Shown here: piece after piece, positions 32,511-40,600 of the stretch
Layout of the letters: each line of letters opens with the position of its first letter
Position numbering within the stretch: position 1 is the first letter of the stretch
Assembly: GCA_964402325.1 (NCBI GenBank)
Contig: CAYOBI010000002.1
Span: 62,001 to 126,000 of the forward strand
DNA: 64,000 bases
Direction: 5' to 3'
Origin: Raineyella sp964402325
Lineage (GTDB): Bacteria > Actinomycetota > Actinomycetes > Propionibacteriales > Propionibacteriaceae
Translations under genes and position numbers: made by a program
The notes under the pieces: model-generated
What the model was told of the DNA's origin: nothing
What the model saw: the letters and a program-made list of their open reading frames with translations, nothing else
Database searches by the model: none

Positions 32511-33185
32511 TCAGCCGATCGCCCGGCGCTGCACCAGCTCGCCCTTGGCGAAGACGCCGATCTGGCGGGTGGCGACGCCGTCGAAGACCGCGCCGATGCC
32601 GCCGCCGATGATCGGGATCCGCTTGGTCGCCAGCACCCCGACGCCCTTGCCGCCGTGGGTGGTGAGGAGGGCGGTGACGACCTTCTCCGAGACCGTCTCG
32701 TACAGGGTCGGGCTGGCCATCGGGGCGGTCGCGATCAGCATCGGGGTGCCCGGCAGCCGGCCCTTGCCGACCAGCCGGGTCACCTCCTCACCGCCCATCA
32801 GGCACATCAGGATGGCCGTCCGCACCCGGGTGTCCTCGATGTCGTAGCCGCGCAGGTGGGCGATCGCCGCCACCATCCGGGCCTGCAGCACCGCCAGGCC
32901 GACCAGGTTGAGCGGCAGGCTGATCGCGGTGACCACCAGGCCGCCGACGTTGGTGAGGAACCCCGAGGTGGAGGCCATCGCGATGTGGCTGGTGATCACC
33001 GCGTCGATCGCCTCGTCGGTGCGCGGGTGCTTCTGCAGGTGCTTGGCCGCCACCGACTTCGCCCCCGGCAGGGAGGTCGAGCCGTCGATCGCGATGTCGA
33101 GGATCCGGCGCAGCGTCGTACCGGCCGCCACCTTGGCCGTGTTGCGGGACACCTCGCCGGAGGTGCCGGAGTCTTCGTCCACCAT
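32511..33185 (-). CDS. EcsC-family protein
   Basis: A 224-residue protein with the EcsC pattern: an N-terminal helical region (NTAKVAAGTTLRRILDIAIDG), a hydrophobic middle (FLTNVGGLVVTAISLPLNLVGLAVLQARMVAAIAHLRGYD) and a glycine-rich C-terminus (KRIPIIGGGIGAVFDGVATRQIGVFA). The molecular role is unknown in the family; membrane association is likely. TACGCT lies 7 nt before the ATG on the minus strand. It is divergent from aat across 62 nt and convergent with the GH13 gene (2-nt gap). Confidence 0.85.
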   Translation of the reverse strand: MVDEDSGTSGEVSRNTAKVAAGTTLRRILDIAIDGSTSLPGAKSVAAKHLQKHPRTDEAIDAVITSHIAMASTSGFLTNVGGLVVTAISLPLNLVGLAVLQARMVAAIAHLRGYDIEDTRVRTAILMCLMGGEEVTRLVGKGRLPGTPMLIATAPMASPTLYETVSEKVVTALLTTHGGKGVGVLATKRIPIIGGGIGAVFDGVATRQIGVFAKGELVQRRAIG

Positions 33186-33247
33186 GGGGCCCAGCGTACG
33201 TCCCGGGTCCGGTCCGCCCGGTCGGGGAACTCACCCATAATGTCCTC

Positions 33248-33985
33248 ATGGCCCGCTCGTACCTGGATCCCTCCCCGCTGCCGGGACCGGGCCAGTGGGC
33301 CGACCAGGACCTGGTCGCGCTGACCGTCGGGATGGACGCGCCGCTGGTGATGCGGGCGTACGTCAACGGGATGTTCCCGATGCCGATCGCCGACGAGGTC
33401 TCCGACGAGCTGCCGGCGGCGGACTGGATCGGCTGGTTCTCCCCGGTGCGCCGCGGGATCCTGCCGTTGGACGGGCTGCGGGTGCCCCGCTCGCTGCGGA
33501 AGAGCGCCCGGCACTTCGAGGTGACCGTCGACCGCGACTTCGCCGCCGTGCTCGCCGCCTGCGGCGGGCAGGACCGCGAGGGGGGCTGGATCGACGAGGG
33601 CATCGTGGCGATCTACACCGAGCTGCACCGGGCCGGCCGGGCGCACTCGGTGGAGGCCTGGACCCCGGACGGGCGTCTCGCCGGTGGCCTGTACGGGGTC
33701 GGCTACGGCGGGCTGTTCGCCGGCGAGTCGATGTTCCACGACCCGCAGGCCGGGCGGGACGCCTCCAAGGTCGCGCTGATGGGCCTGGTCGCGATGCTCA
33801 GGGCCGGCGGGCACGCCGACCGCCGGCTGCTCGACGTGCAGTGGCGGACCGAGCACCTGGCCTCGCTCGGGGTGATCGAGGTCCCGCGCGCGAACTACCT
33901 GGTCCGGCTGCACCGGGCGCTGGCTCTGCCGCAGCCCCGCTGGACGATGCCGCCGGACTGGCGGACGGCTAGCCTGGGCCAGTGA
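33248..33985 (+). CDS. aat: Leucyl/phenylalanyl-tRNA-protein transferase
   Basis: A 245-residue Aat enzyme of normal length. Family motifs are AYVNGMFPMP near residue 38, WFSPVRRGILPL near residue 64, GGWIDEGIVAIYTELHRAGRAHSVEAW near residue 115, GLFAGESMFH near residue 157 and LLDVQW near residue 197. It adds Leu or Phe to basic N-termini, marking proteins for ClpS/ClpAP-type degradation (N-end rule). CATAAT lies 6 nt before the ATG, suggesting leaderless transcription. Its stop overlaps the mptB start. Confidence 0.95.
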   Translation: MARSYLDPSPLPGPGQWADQDLVALTVGMDAPLVMRAYVNGMFPMPIADEVSDELPAADWIGWFSPVRRGILPLDGLRVPRSLRKSARHFEVTVDRDFAAVLAACGGQDREGGWIDEGIVAIYTELHRAGRAHSVEAWTPDGRLAGGLYGVGYGGLFAGESMFHDPQAGRDASKVALMGLVAMLRAGGHADRRLLDVQWRTEHLASLGVIEVPRANYLVRLHRALALPQPRWTMPPDWRTASLGQ

Positions 33986-35616
33986 TGCGTACGTCCTGGT
34001 TGCCGCCGGCCGGACTGACCTGGCGGAACAGCCCGCGGGTCGGCCTGGGGCTGATCCTGCTCGCCACGCTGCTGACCGTCGGCGTCGGCGTGCTCGGGCC
34101 GTCCGCGGTGACGCTGACGCTGGGACCGCGCGCCTCGCTGCTGCCGCCGTACTACCTGCCGGCCGGGCTGGTCCCGACGCCGGGGGAGTGGGTGGTCTCC
34201 GGGGTGCTGTTCGGCGCCGTGATCACCGGCGGCGTCGGCCTGTCGATCGCCGTCCGGGCGGTCCGCGACGGCTGGACGCCGAAGGTCTGGCGGGTGTTCA
34301 CCTTCGGGGTGGTGCTGAACGTGGCGACGCTGATGGTGCCGCCGCTCACCTCGGCGGACGTGCTGATGTACGCGGCGTACGGACGGCTGCAGGCGCTCGG
34401 GATGAACCCGTACGACATCACCCCGGCGGCGGTGTTCCGCAGCCAGTTCGACCCGGTGCTGCGCTGGACCGAACGACCCTGGCAGGACACCCCGAGCGTG
34501 TACGGGCCGATCATGAGCTGGGTGCAGCTGCTGGCCAACCGGTTCGGCGGGCTCAACATGCACGACATCGTCTTCTGGCTGCAGTTGTCGGCGTTCGTCC
34601 CGTTCCTGGTCACCAGCGCCGTGGTGGTCTGGCTGGCGCACGGCGACGAGCAGCTCAGGGGCCGCGCGGCGCTGCTCACCATCGCCAACCCGCTGCTGAT
34701 CTGGGCGATCACCGCCGGGGCGCACAACGAGGGCTGGTCGGTGATGTTCGCGATGCTCGGCATCATGCTGATGCGCCGCTCGTCGGTCGGGGCCGGGGTG
34801 ATGATCGGCCTGGCCGGGGCCTGCAAGCTGAGCATCGGGCTGTACGGGATGGCGATGCTCTGGGGCTATCGGCGCCAGCCGCGCAAGCTGCTCGGGCTGG
34901 GGGTCGGCACCGCCGTGTCGATGGGGTTGTTGTACGGCCTGTTCGCCCCGGGAGCGTTGTTCGCCGCGCTGCGCAACACCTCGTACGTCTCGGTGGGGTC
35001 GTGGGCGCAGCCGTTCTACACCGTGCTGACGTACTTCCTGCCGGTGTCGGTGGCCACCGGGGTGCTCTCGGTGTTCTCCTTCGGCGGCACCGTGCTGGTC
35101 GCCTGGATGCTGTCCCGGGTGCTCCCCTGGCACCCGGTCGCCGGCACCCCCGACGGCGTCGCCCCCGACCGGGACCCGATCACCGTCGCCGTCCGTACGG
35201 CGCTGGTGCTGTCGGTCGGCTGGCTGACCACCTCGCTCTACACGCTGTCCTGGTACGACCTGATCGCCTGGGGTCCACTGGTGCTGATCGGCGCGACCCG
35301 GCTGGACGGGCTGATGATCTGGCGCGGGGTGTTCCTGTCCCTGTCGTACATCCCGGGACGCGGCCTCGACTACGGCGACAGCCTCAGCGCCGTCGCCGCC
35401 CGGATCCGCGACACCTTCTCCCCGGCGGTGCAGTGGGCGGTGCTCGCCGTGATCGTCTGGTGGTGGCACCAGGACGCGCTGGCGCGCCGGGCCGGGCGCA
35501 CCGGGCCGGTGCCGACCCTGCGGGAGCGCTGGCGCGGTCTGGTGACGACCCTCACCGACTATCGCGACGCCATAGTCCATCGGCGGCAGCCACCGCGCGG
35601 GCCAGCGCCTGCTTGA
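33982..35616 (+). CDS. mptB: Polyprenol-phosphate-mannose alpha-1,6-mannosyltransferase, MptB-like
   Basis: A 544-residue GT-C membrane glycosyltransferase with about 11-13 helices. The segment PPLTSADVLMYAAYGRLQALGMNPYDITPA, carrying the catalytic acidic residue in the first periplasmic loop, is typical of MptA/MptB. Such enzymes build the mannan core of lipomannan-type lipoglycans from polyprenol-phosphate mannose. It starts with GTG overlapping the aat stop, yet TAGCCT sits 6 nt upstream (33970-33975) inside aat, so it may also have its own leaderless promoter. The last 65 nt overlap larC on the other strand. Confidence 0.85.
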   Translation: MMRTSWLPPAGLTWRNSPRVGLGLILLATLLTVGVGVLGPSAVTLTLGPRASLLPPYYLPAGLVPTPGEWVVSGVLFGAVITGGVGLSIAVRAVRDGWTPKVWRVFTFGVVLNVATLMVPPLTSADVLMYAAYGRLQALGMNPYDITPAAVFRSQFDPVLRWTERPWQDTPSVYGPIMSWVQLLANRFGGLNMHDIVFWLQLSAFVPFLVTSAVVVWLAHGDEQLRGRAALLTIANPLLIWAITAGAHNEGWSVMFAMLGIMLMRRSSVGAGVMIGLAGACKLSIGLYGMAMLWGYRRQPRKLLGLGVGTAVSMGLLYGLFAPGALFAALRNTSYVSVGSWAQPFYTVLTYFLPVSVATGVLSVFSFGGTVLVAWMLSRVLPWHPVAGTPDGVAPDRDPITVAVRTALVLSVGWLTTSLYTLSWYDLIAWGPLVLIGATRLDGLMIWRGVFLSLSYIPGRGLDYGDSLSAVAARIRDTFSPAVQWAVLAVIVWWWHQDALARRAGRTGPVPTLRERWRGLVTTLTDYRDAIVHRRQPPRGPAPA

Positions 35617-36790
35617 CCGGCAGCCCGGCCGCGGCCGCGTACGCCTCGACGTCGCGGAACTCCGGCTGCACGTTGACCACCCGGCCCCGGTGCCGGGCGA
35701 CCTTCACCGCGACCTCCCGGCCGTCGACCTCGACGCTGACCAGCTCCCGCTCGATCGGGTGCTTGGTCACCGCCGTCTCCCGGACCCCGATCGCGCTGGT
35801 GGCGGCGGTGACGATGGCGATCACCGCGGCCCGGTCCGCGGCGTCGCAGAGCACCGCCAGGGTGTGCGCCGGGCGGCCCTTCTTCATCAGGATCGGGGTC
35901 AGCCAGGCGTCCGCCGCGCCGGCCGCGAGCAGGTCGGCCAGCACACCGGGCCACAGCCGCGGGTCGAGGTCGTCGACGTTCGTCTCCAGCACGACCTGAC
36001 CGGCCGGCCGGTCGGCCGGCGGCCGGCCGAGGACGACCCGCACCACGTTCGCGACCCGCTCCGGGTCCCGGCTGCCGGCACCCAGGCCGGTGCCGGTCAC
36101 CGTCATCGTCGGCAGCGGGCCGTACCCGTCGGCCAGCGCGGCGACCAGCGCCACCCCGGTCGGGGTGGCCGTCTCCATCGCGACCGGCCCGCCGGTGAGG
36201 GGGATCGCGTGCGCCGCGGCGATGGTCGTCACCGCCGGTCCGGGGACCGGGATCCGGCCGTGCGCGCCGAGCACCTGCTCGCCGTGGCCGACGGTCACCG
36301 TCGAGCAGACCACCCGGTCGGGGGCCAGGTCGACGAGTGCGGCGCAGCAGCCGACCACGTCGCCGATCGCGTCGAGCGAGCCGACCTCGTGGAACTCGAC
36401 CTCCTCCGGTGCCACCCCGTGCACCCGGCCCTCGGCCGCGGCGAGCACTTCGAAGGTCCGCTGGGCGCGGTCGCTGACCGCGGTCGGCAGGTCGGCGCCG
36501 GCCAGCAGGTCGCGTACCTCCCGCCAGGGCCGGTGCGGATGATGGTGGCGATGATCGTGGTGCTGGTCGGGGGCGTCCGCGGCGCGCCCGGTGGTGCGGT
36601 CCAGCACGGTCACCCTGGCCGCGGCCAGGCCGTGCCGGGTGGTCCGGTCGACCTGTACGTCGAGGGCGGGGTGCACCGCGGCGACGCAGCGGCGGACCTG
36701 GCCGAGGTCGGCGCCGGCGTCCAGCAGGGCGCCGAGCAGCATGTCGCCGGCGATGCCGGCGGTGGCGTCGATCCAGAGCAGGCCGCTCAT
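35552..36790 (-). CDS. larC: Nickel-pincer cofactor nickel insertase LarC
   Basis: A 412-residue single-chain LarC (formerly DUF111). It has LWIDATAGIAGDMLLGALLDAG at the start, then EVEFHEVGSLDAIGDVVG and the C-terminal domain with LETNVDDLDPRLWP. In some bacteria larC is split and joined by frameshifting; here the frame is continuous. A His-rich loop, HHDHRHHHPHRP near residue 78, could hold nickel. It inserts nickel into the pyridinium bisthiocarboxylate mononucleotide cofactor. It overlaps larB by 4 nt. The 3' end overlaps mptB by 65 nt. Confidence 0.93.
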   Translation of the reverse strand: MSGLLWIDATAGIAGDMLLGALLDAGADLGQVRRCVAAVHPALDVQVDRTTRHGLAAARVTVLDRTTGRAADAPDQHHDHRHHHPHRPWREVRDLLAGADLPTAVSDRAQRTFEVLAAAEGRVHGVAPEEVEFHEVGSLDAIGDVVGCCAALVDLAPDRVVCSTVTVGHGEQVLGAHGRIPVPGPAVTTIAAAHAIPLTGGPVAMETATPTGVALVAALADGYGPLPTMTVTGTGLGAGSRDPERVANVVRVVLGRPPADRPAGQVVLETNVDDLDPRLWPGVLADLLAAGAADAWLTPILMKKGRPAHTLAVLCDAADRAAVIAIVTAATSAIGVRETAVTKHPIERELVSVEVDGREVAVKVARHRGRVVNVQPEFRDVEAYAAAAGLPVKQALARAVAAADGLWRRDSR

Positions 36791-37464
36791 CGGCCGGCTG
36801 CCACGCCCACGGCCCGGGCGATCCGGGCGGCGTGCACCCCGGCCCCGAAGCCGTTGTCGATGTTCACCACGGCGACGCCGGGGGCGCAGGAGTTGAGCAT
36901 CCCGAGCAGGGCGGACAGGCCGCCGAAGCTGGCCCCGTAGCCGACCGAGGTGGGCACCGCGACGAGTGGGACGCCGACCAGACCGCCGACCACCGACGGC
37001 AGCGCGCCCTCCATCCCGGCGATCACCACCAGCGCGTCGGCGTCGGCGAAGCGCGGCCGGGCGTCGAGGATGCGGTGCAGGCCGGCCACCCCGACGTCGG
37101 TGATCCGGACCACCGACGCTCCGAACGCCCGGACGGTCACCGCGGCCTCGGCGGCCACCGGCGCGTCGGAGGTGCCGGCCGCGATCACCGCGACCTTCCC
37201 GTGCGGGGCCGGCAGTGGGCCGTACGTCACGGTCCGGGCCACCGGGTCCAGGTCCGCGTCCGGCAGTGCGGCCGCGATCGCGTCGCGGGCCTGCGGCCCG
37301 AGCCGGGTCGCCAGCACCGCCCGGTCGGGGTGCGCCTCGTGCAGTTCCTGCAGCAGGGTGACCACCTGGTCGGGGGACTTGCCCGCCCCGTACACCACCT
37401 CCGGATCGCCGGTGCGGGCCTCGCGGTGCAGGTCCAGGGTCGCCCAGTCGTGTTCCATCGCCAC
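36787..37464 (-). CDS. larB: Nickel-pincer cofactor carboxylase LarB
   Basis: A 225-residue LarB, an AIR-carboxylase-related (PurE-like) enzyme. It has EVVYGAGKSPDQVVTLLQELH at the N-terminus and the Rossmann-like core VAVIAAGTSDAPVAAEAAVT, then DALVVIAGMEGALPSVVGGLV and a cysteine in MLNSCAPGVAVVNIDNGFGAG. It carboxylates and hydrolyses NaAD in the first step of the Lar cofactor pathway. It starts with GTG, 6 nt after a TAGAGT -10 (37471-37476). The third enzyme, LarE, is not in the window. Confidence 0.94.
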   Translation of the reverse strand: MAMEHDWATLDLHREARTGDPEVVYGAGKSPDQVVTLLQELHEAHPDRAVLATRLGPQARDAIAAALPDADLDPVARTVTYGPLPAPHGKVAVIAAGTSDAPVAAEAAVTVRAFGASVVRITDVGVAGLHRILDARPRFADADALVVIAGMEGALPSVVGGLVGVPLVAVPTSVGYGASFGGLSALLGMLNSCAPGVAVVNIDNGFGAGVHAARIARAVGVAAGR

Positions 37465-37497
37465 ACAGTGACTCTAGTCACCGTTTACGCTGGCGGG

Positions 37498-38430
37498 GTG
37501 CCTCCACTGACGTACGGATACTTCGGCCCCGCCGGGACGTTCACCCACCAGGCGTTGCTGCTCATCGCCGCGGACGAGGACGTCCTGACCCCCTTCCGGT
37601 CGGTGGTCGCAGCGCTGGACGCGGTCCGCGCCGGGCAGATCGACGCGGCGTTCGTGCCGATCGAGAACTCCCTGGAGGGCGGGGTGAGCGCCACCCTGGA
37701 CTACCTCGCCGACGACTCGCACCCGCTGATGATCCGTCGCGAGGTGCTGCTGCCGGTGCAGTTCGCGCTGTGCGTACGCCCCGGCACGGCGCTGGCCGAC
37801 ATCCGCTCCGTCGTCACCCACCCGCACGCCGCGGCGCAGACCAGGCTCTGGGTCGCCCACCACCTGCCCCGGGCCGTCGTCACCGAGGGCCCCTCGACCG
37901 CCGGGGCGGCGGTCGAGGTGTCCGACCCGGCCTCGCGGCACGACGCGGCGATCTGCGCCCGGGTCGCCGGGGAGATGAACGGCCTGGAGATCCTCGCCGA
38001 CGGGATCGCCGACAACGAGGACGCCGTCACCCGGTTCGTGGTGATCAGCCGGCCGGCCGCGCCGCCGCGCGCGACCGGGGCGGACAAGACCACCCTGGTC
38101 GCGTACATGAAGGTCGACCGGTCCGGCTCGCTGCTCGGCATCCTCGAGCAGATCGCCGGGCACGGGGTGAACATGACCCGGATCGAGTCGCGGCCGACCA
38201 AGCAGGCGCTCGGCAGCTACTGCTTCTCGATCGACGCCGAGGGACACATCGACGACCCGCGGATGCAGGAGACGCTCACCGGGCTGCACCGGGTGTGCGC
38301 CCGGGTGACCTTCCTCGGCTCCTACCCGCGGGCGGACCGGCAGGCGCCGATCCTCGACGAGGGCCAGACCAACGAGGCGTACGCCGAGGCCCGGACCTGG
38401 CTGGACGGCCTGCGGCACCCGGCGCAGTAG
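37498..38430 (+). CDS. pheA: Prephenate dehydratase
   Basis: A 310-residue prephenate dehydratase. The catalytic domain includes YGYFGPAGTFTHQAL, VPIENSLEGGV, THPHAAAQ and the C-terminal NEDAVTRFVVI with the T-R-F motif. An ACT regulatory domain follows (TLVAYMKVDRSGSLLGILEQIAGHGVNMTRIESRPTK, with ESRP as the Phe-binding motif), implying feedback inhibition by phenylalanine. GTG 37498 is 6 nt after TACGCT (37486-37491). The frame extending further upstream lies over larB and is not coding. Confidence 0.95.
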   Translation: MPPLTYGYFGPAGTFTHQALLLIAADEDVLTPFRSVVAALDAVRAGQIDAAFVPIENSLEGGVSATLDYLADDSHPLMIRREVLLPVQFALCVRPGTALADIRSVVTHPHAAAQTRLWVAHHLPRAVVTEGPSTAGAAVEVSDPASRHDAAICARVAGEMNGLEILADGIADNEDAVTRFVVISRPAAPPRATGADKTTLVAYMKVDRSGSLLGILEQIAGHGVNMTRIESRPTKQALGSYCFSIDAEGHIDDPRMQETLTGLHRVCARVTFLGSYPRADRQAPILDEGQTNEAYAEARTWLDGLRHPAQ

Positions 38431-38440
38431 GCTGCCGGAC

Positions 38441-38980
38441 ATGTCGTGGACCTTCCGCCCCGCCGCGGCGGCCGTCGTGGCCGGCGCGGTGCTGACCGGC
38501 ACCCTGTTCCTCTCCGGCTGCACGGCGGCGACCACGCCGGTCACCCCGGTGACGCCGACCCCGACCACCGGCGTCGCCGCCGGCGGCACCCTGCAGCGGC
38601 CGCTGTACTCCCTGGTCGTCCCGGACGGCTGGACCGACCTCGGCTCGGCGGACACCTCCGGCCAGATCGACGCCTACCTGGCCAAGGACGGGCTGAGCTC
38701 GGGGGTCTCGTTCAGCGTCTTCGTCGACACCTCGGGGCGCAGCCTCGACACGCTGGTGCAGCAGGCGAAGGCGGCGATGCCCGGGGCCGGTGACGCGCCC
38801 GCGCTGACCGTGGACGGGCGGAAGCTGACCGGTCTGCAGGCCGAGGCCGAGGGCCTGGTGCTGCACCAGTACTACCTCGCGTCCGGCGACAAGCTGATCG
38901 CGCTGAACTGGTCCTGGCCCAAGGAGAAGGACGCCTCGGCGGACGTGCAGAAGATCCTGGACAGCTTCACCTGGAAGTGA
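38441..38980 (+). CDS. Lipoprotein of unknown function
   Basis: A 179-residue lipoprotein. The signal peptide ends in LFLSGC, so Cys27 should be lipidated. A Thr/Pro linker (TPVTPVTPTPTTG) precedes a globular domain with YSLVVPDGWTDLG and KKDASADVQKIL-type ending, similar in outline to actinobacterial LpqN/PsbP-like lipoproteins. The function is unknown. TAGGCT lies 7 nt before the ATG. It is convergent with the PAP2-lipid kinase gene, 1 nt apart. Confidence 0.8.
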   Translation: MSWTFRPAAAAVVAGAVLTGTLFLSGCTAATTPVTPVTPTPTTGVAAGGTLQRPLYSLVVPDGWTDLGSADTSGQIDAYLAKDGLSSGVSFSVFVDTSGRSLDTLVQQAKAAMPGAGDAPALTVDGRKLTGLQAEAEGLVLHQYYLASGDKLIALNWSWPKEKDASADVQKILDSFTWK

Positions 38981-38981
38981 C

Positions 38982-40550
38982 TCAGGCCGGCACCCGCAGC
39001 ACCAGTGCCCCCGGCACCACCTCGGCGGTCAGCCGGGTGCAGGTGCCCTGCGGGTCGCCGTCCAGCTCGTAGCGGTCCGGCTGGTCGACGACGATCTCCA
39101 CCCGCCGACCGGACAGCCGGCGCAGCCGCTCGTCGGTACGGTCCACCCGGGTCAGCACCCGGGTGAACACCCGTACCCAGTCCCGGACGCCGCGCGGCGA
39201 GGCGACGACCAGGTCGAGCAGCCCGTCGTCGGGCCGGGCGTCCGGCATCAGCTGGATGCCGGCCTGCAGCAGGCCGACGTTGCCGACCAGCACCAGGTGC
39301 GCCCGGGTGCGCAGCGCCGGCTCGCCGTCCAGTGAGATCCGGGTGTCGAGCGCGGGGTGGTTGGCGTGCTGGGCGGCCGACACGACGTACGCCCCGTTGC
39401 CGATCGCCCGCTTCAGGTCGGTGTCCGCCTCGCCGACGATCGCGGCGTCGATGCCGATCCCGGCCATCACGCAGAAGTGGTCGGCAGGGCCGTCGTCGGC
39501 CTGCACCCGGATCAGGTCGATGGTCCGGTCGGCGCCGTCGAAGGCGGCCTCCAGGGCCCGCACCTCGTCCAGCGGGATGCCCATGTTGCGGGCCAGCAGG
39601 TTGCCGGTGCCGGCCGCGACGATCGCCAGCGGGATCCCGGTGCCGGCCAGGCCCGCCGCGATCACCCGGACCGTCCCGTCGCCACCGGCGCCGATCACCA
39701 GGTCCACCTGTTTGCGGACGGCGATCGCGGTCATCTCGAGGCCCGGGTCGTCCTCGGTGGTCGGCAGCCAGATCGCCCGGCGCCAGCCGCGGGCGGTCAG
39801 TTCGTACTCGACGTGCCGGACGAAGGTGGGCACGTCCAGCACCTTCGTCGGGTTGTAGATCACCGCGGCCCGGGGCTGCTCCGCCGCCGGCTCGGCCGGG
39901 TCAGCGGCCGGGACGGGCGCACCGTGCACGTGCACCCGGGCCAGCAGCAGCGCCCAGCCGGCCGACGCGCCGCCCCACAGGATGCCGCCGACGATGTCGG
40001 AGAACCAGTGCGCCCCCAGCCACCAGCGCTCGACCGCGTACAGCGCCACCAGCGCCAGCCCGCCGACCCGCCAGCCGCGGGTGGTGGCGTGCGACTGCCG
40101 GGTGGTCATCATCGTCGCGGTGATCATCACCGCGGCAGCCACCACCGCGCTCAGGTGGCCCGACGGGTAGCCCCAGCCGCCGACGCCGAGGATGTCGGGG
40201 GAGGTCGGCGGGCGCGGCAGCGCCAGCGCCGCCTTGGCCACCTCGGTGCCGGTCCAGGACAGCGCGACCGCCAGCAGGATCGCCCAGCACAGCTCCCGCA
40301 GCCGACGCCGGTACGCCCACGAGGCGAGCAGCACCAGGCCGGCGTACAGCACCACCGGGGCGCCGACGATGCCGACCGCCGCCAGCACCTGGAAGGTGGC
40401 ACCGGTGCGGGCGGGCGGGGGATCGAGCAGCAGCGCCCGGTCGAGCGGCGCGAGGGTCCCGGAGACCGCCAGCGCGGTCCAGGCGACGTACACCAGGAGC
40501 GCCGCCGGGGGCAGCCAGAGCCGGACACGACGGGGGAGGGGACGGGACAT
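38982..40550 (-). CDS. PAP2 phosphatase fused to a diacylglycerol/sphingosine-type lipid kinase
   Basis: A 522-residue two-domain membrane enzyme. Residues 1-215 are a PAP2 phosphatase with about six helices and the three phosphatase motifs KAALALPRP, PSGHLSAV and GAHWFSDIVGG. Residues 225-522 are a soluble DAGK-catalytic lipid kinase with AVIYNPTKV, the nucleotide motif GAGGDGTVRVIAAGL and VAAGTGNLLARNMGI. One chain thus carries both lipid-phosphate dephosphorylation and phosphorylation activities. The substrate is perhaps phosphatidate/diacylglycerol or polyprenol phosphate. The active-site residues of both domains appear intact. Confidence 0.92.
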   Translation of the reverse strand: MSRPLPRRVRLWLPPAALLVYVAWTALAVSGTLAPLDRALLLDPPPARTGATFQVLAAVGIVGAPVVLYAGLVLLASWAYRRRLRELCWAILLAVALSWTGTEVAKAALALPRPPTSPDILGVGGWGYPSGHLSAVVAAAVMITATMMTTRQSHATTRGWRVGGLALVALYAVERWWLGAHWFSDIVGGILWGGASAGWALLLARVHVHGAPVPAADPAEPAAEQPRAAVIYNPTKVLDVPTFVRHVEYELTARGWRRAIWLPTTEDDPGLEMTAIAVRKQVDLVIGAGGDGTVRVIAAGLAGTGIPLAIVAAGTGNLLARNMGIPLDEVRALEAAFDGADRTIDLIRVQADDGPADHFCVMAGIGIDAAIVGEADTDLKRAIGNGAYVVSAAQHANHPALDTRISLDGEPALRTRAHLVLVGNVGLLQAGIQLMPDARPDDGLLDLVVASPRGVRDWVRVFTRVLTRVDRTDERLRRLSGRRVEIVVDQPDRYELDGDPQGTCTRLTAEVVPGALVLRVPA

Positions 40551-40600
40551 GGATCGATCCTAGGCGTCCCGAGGGACGGCAGGACGGCTAGGCTGACCCC

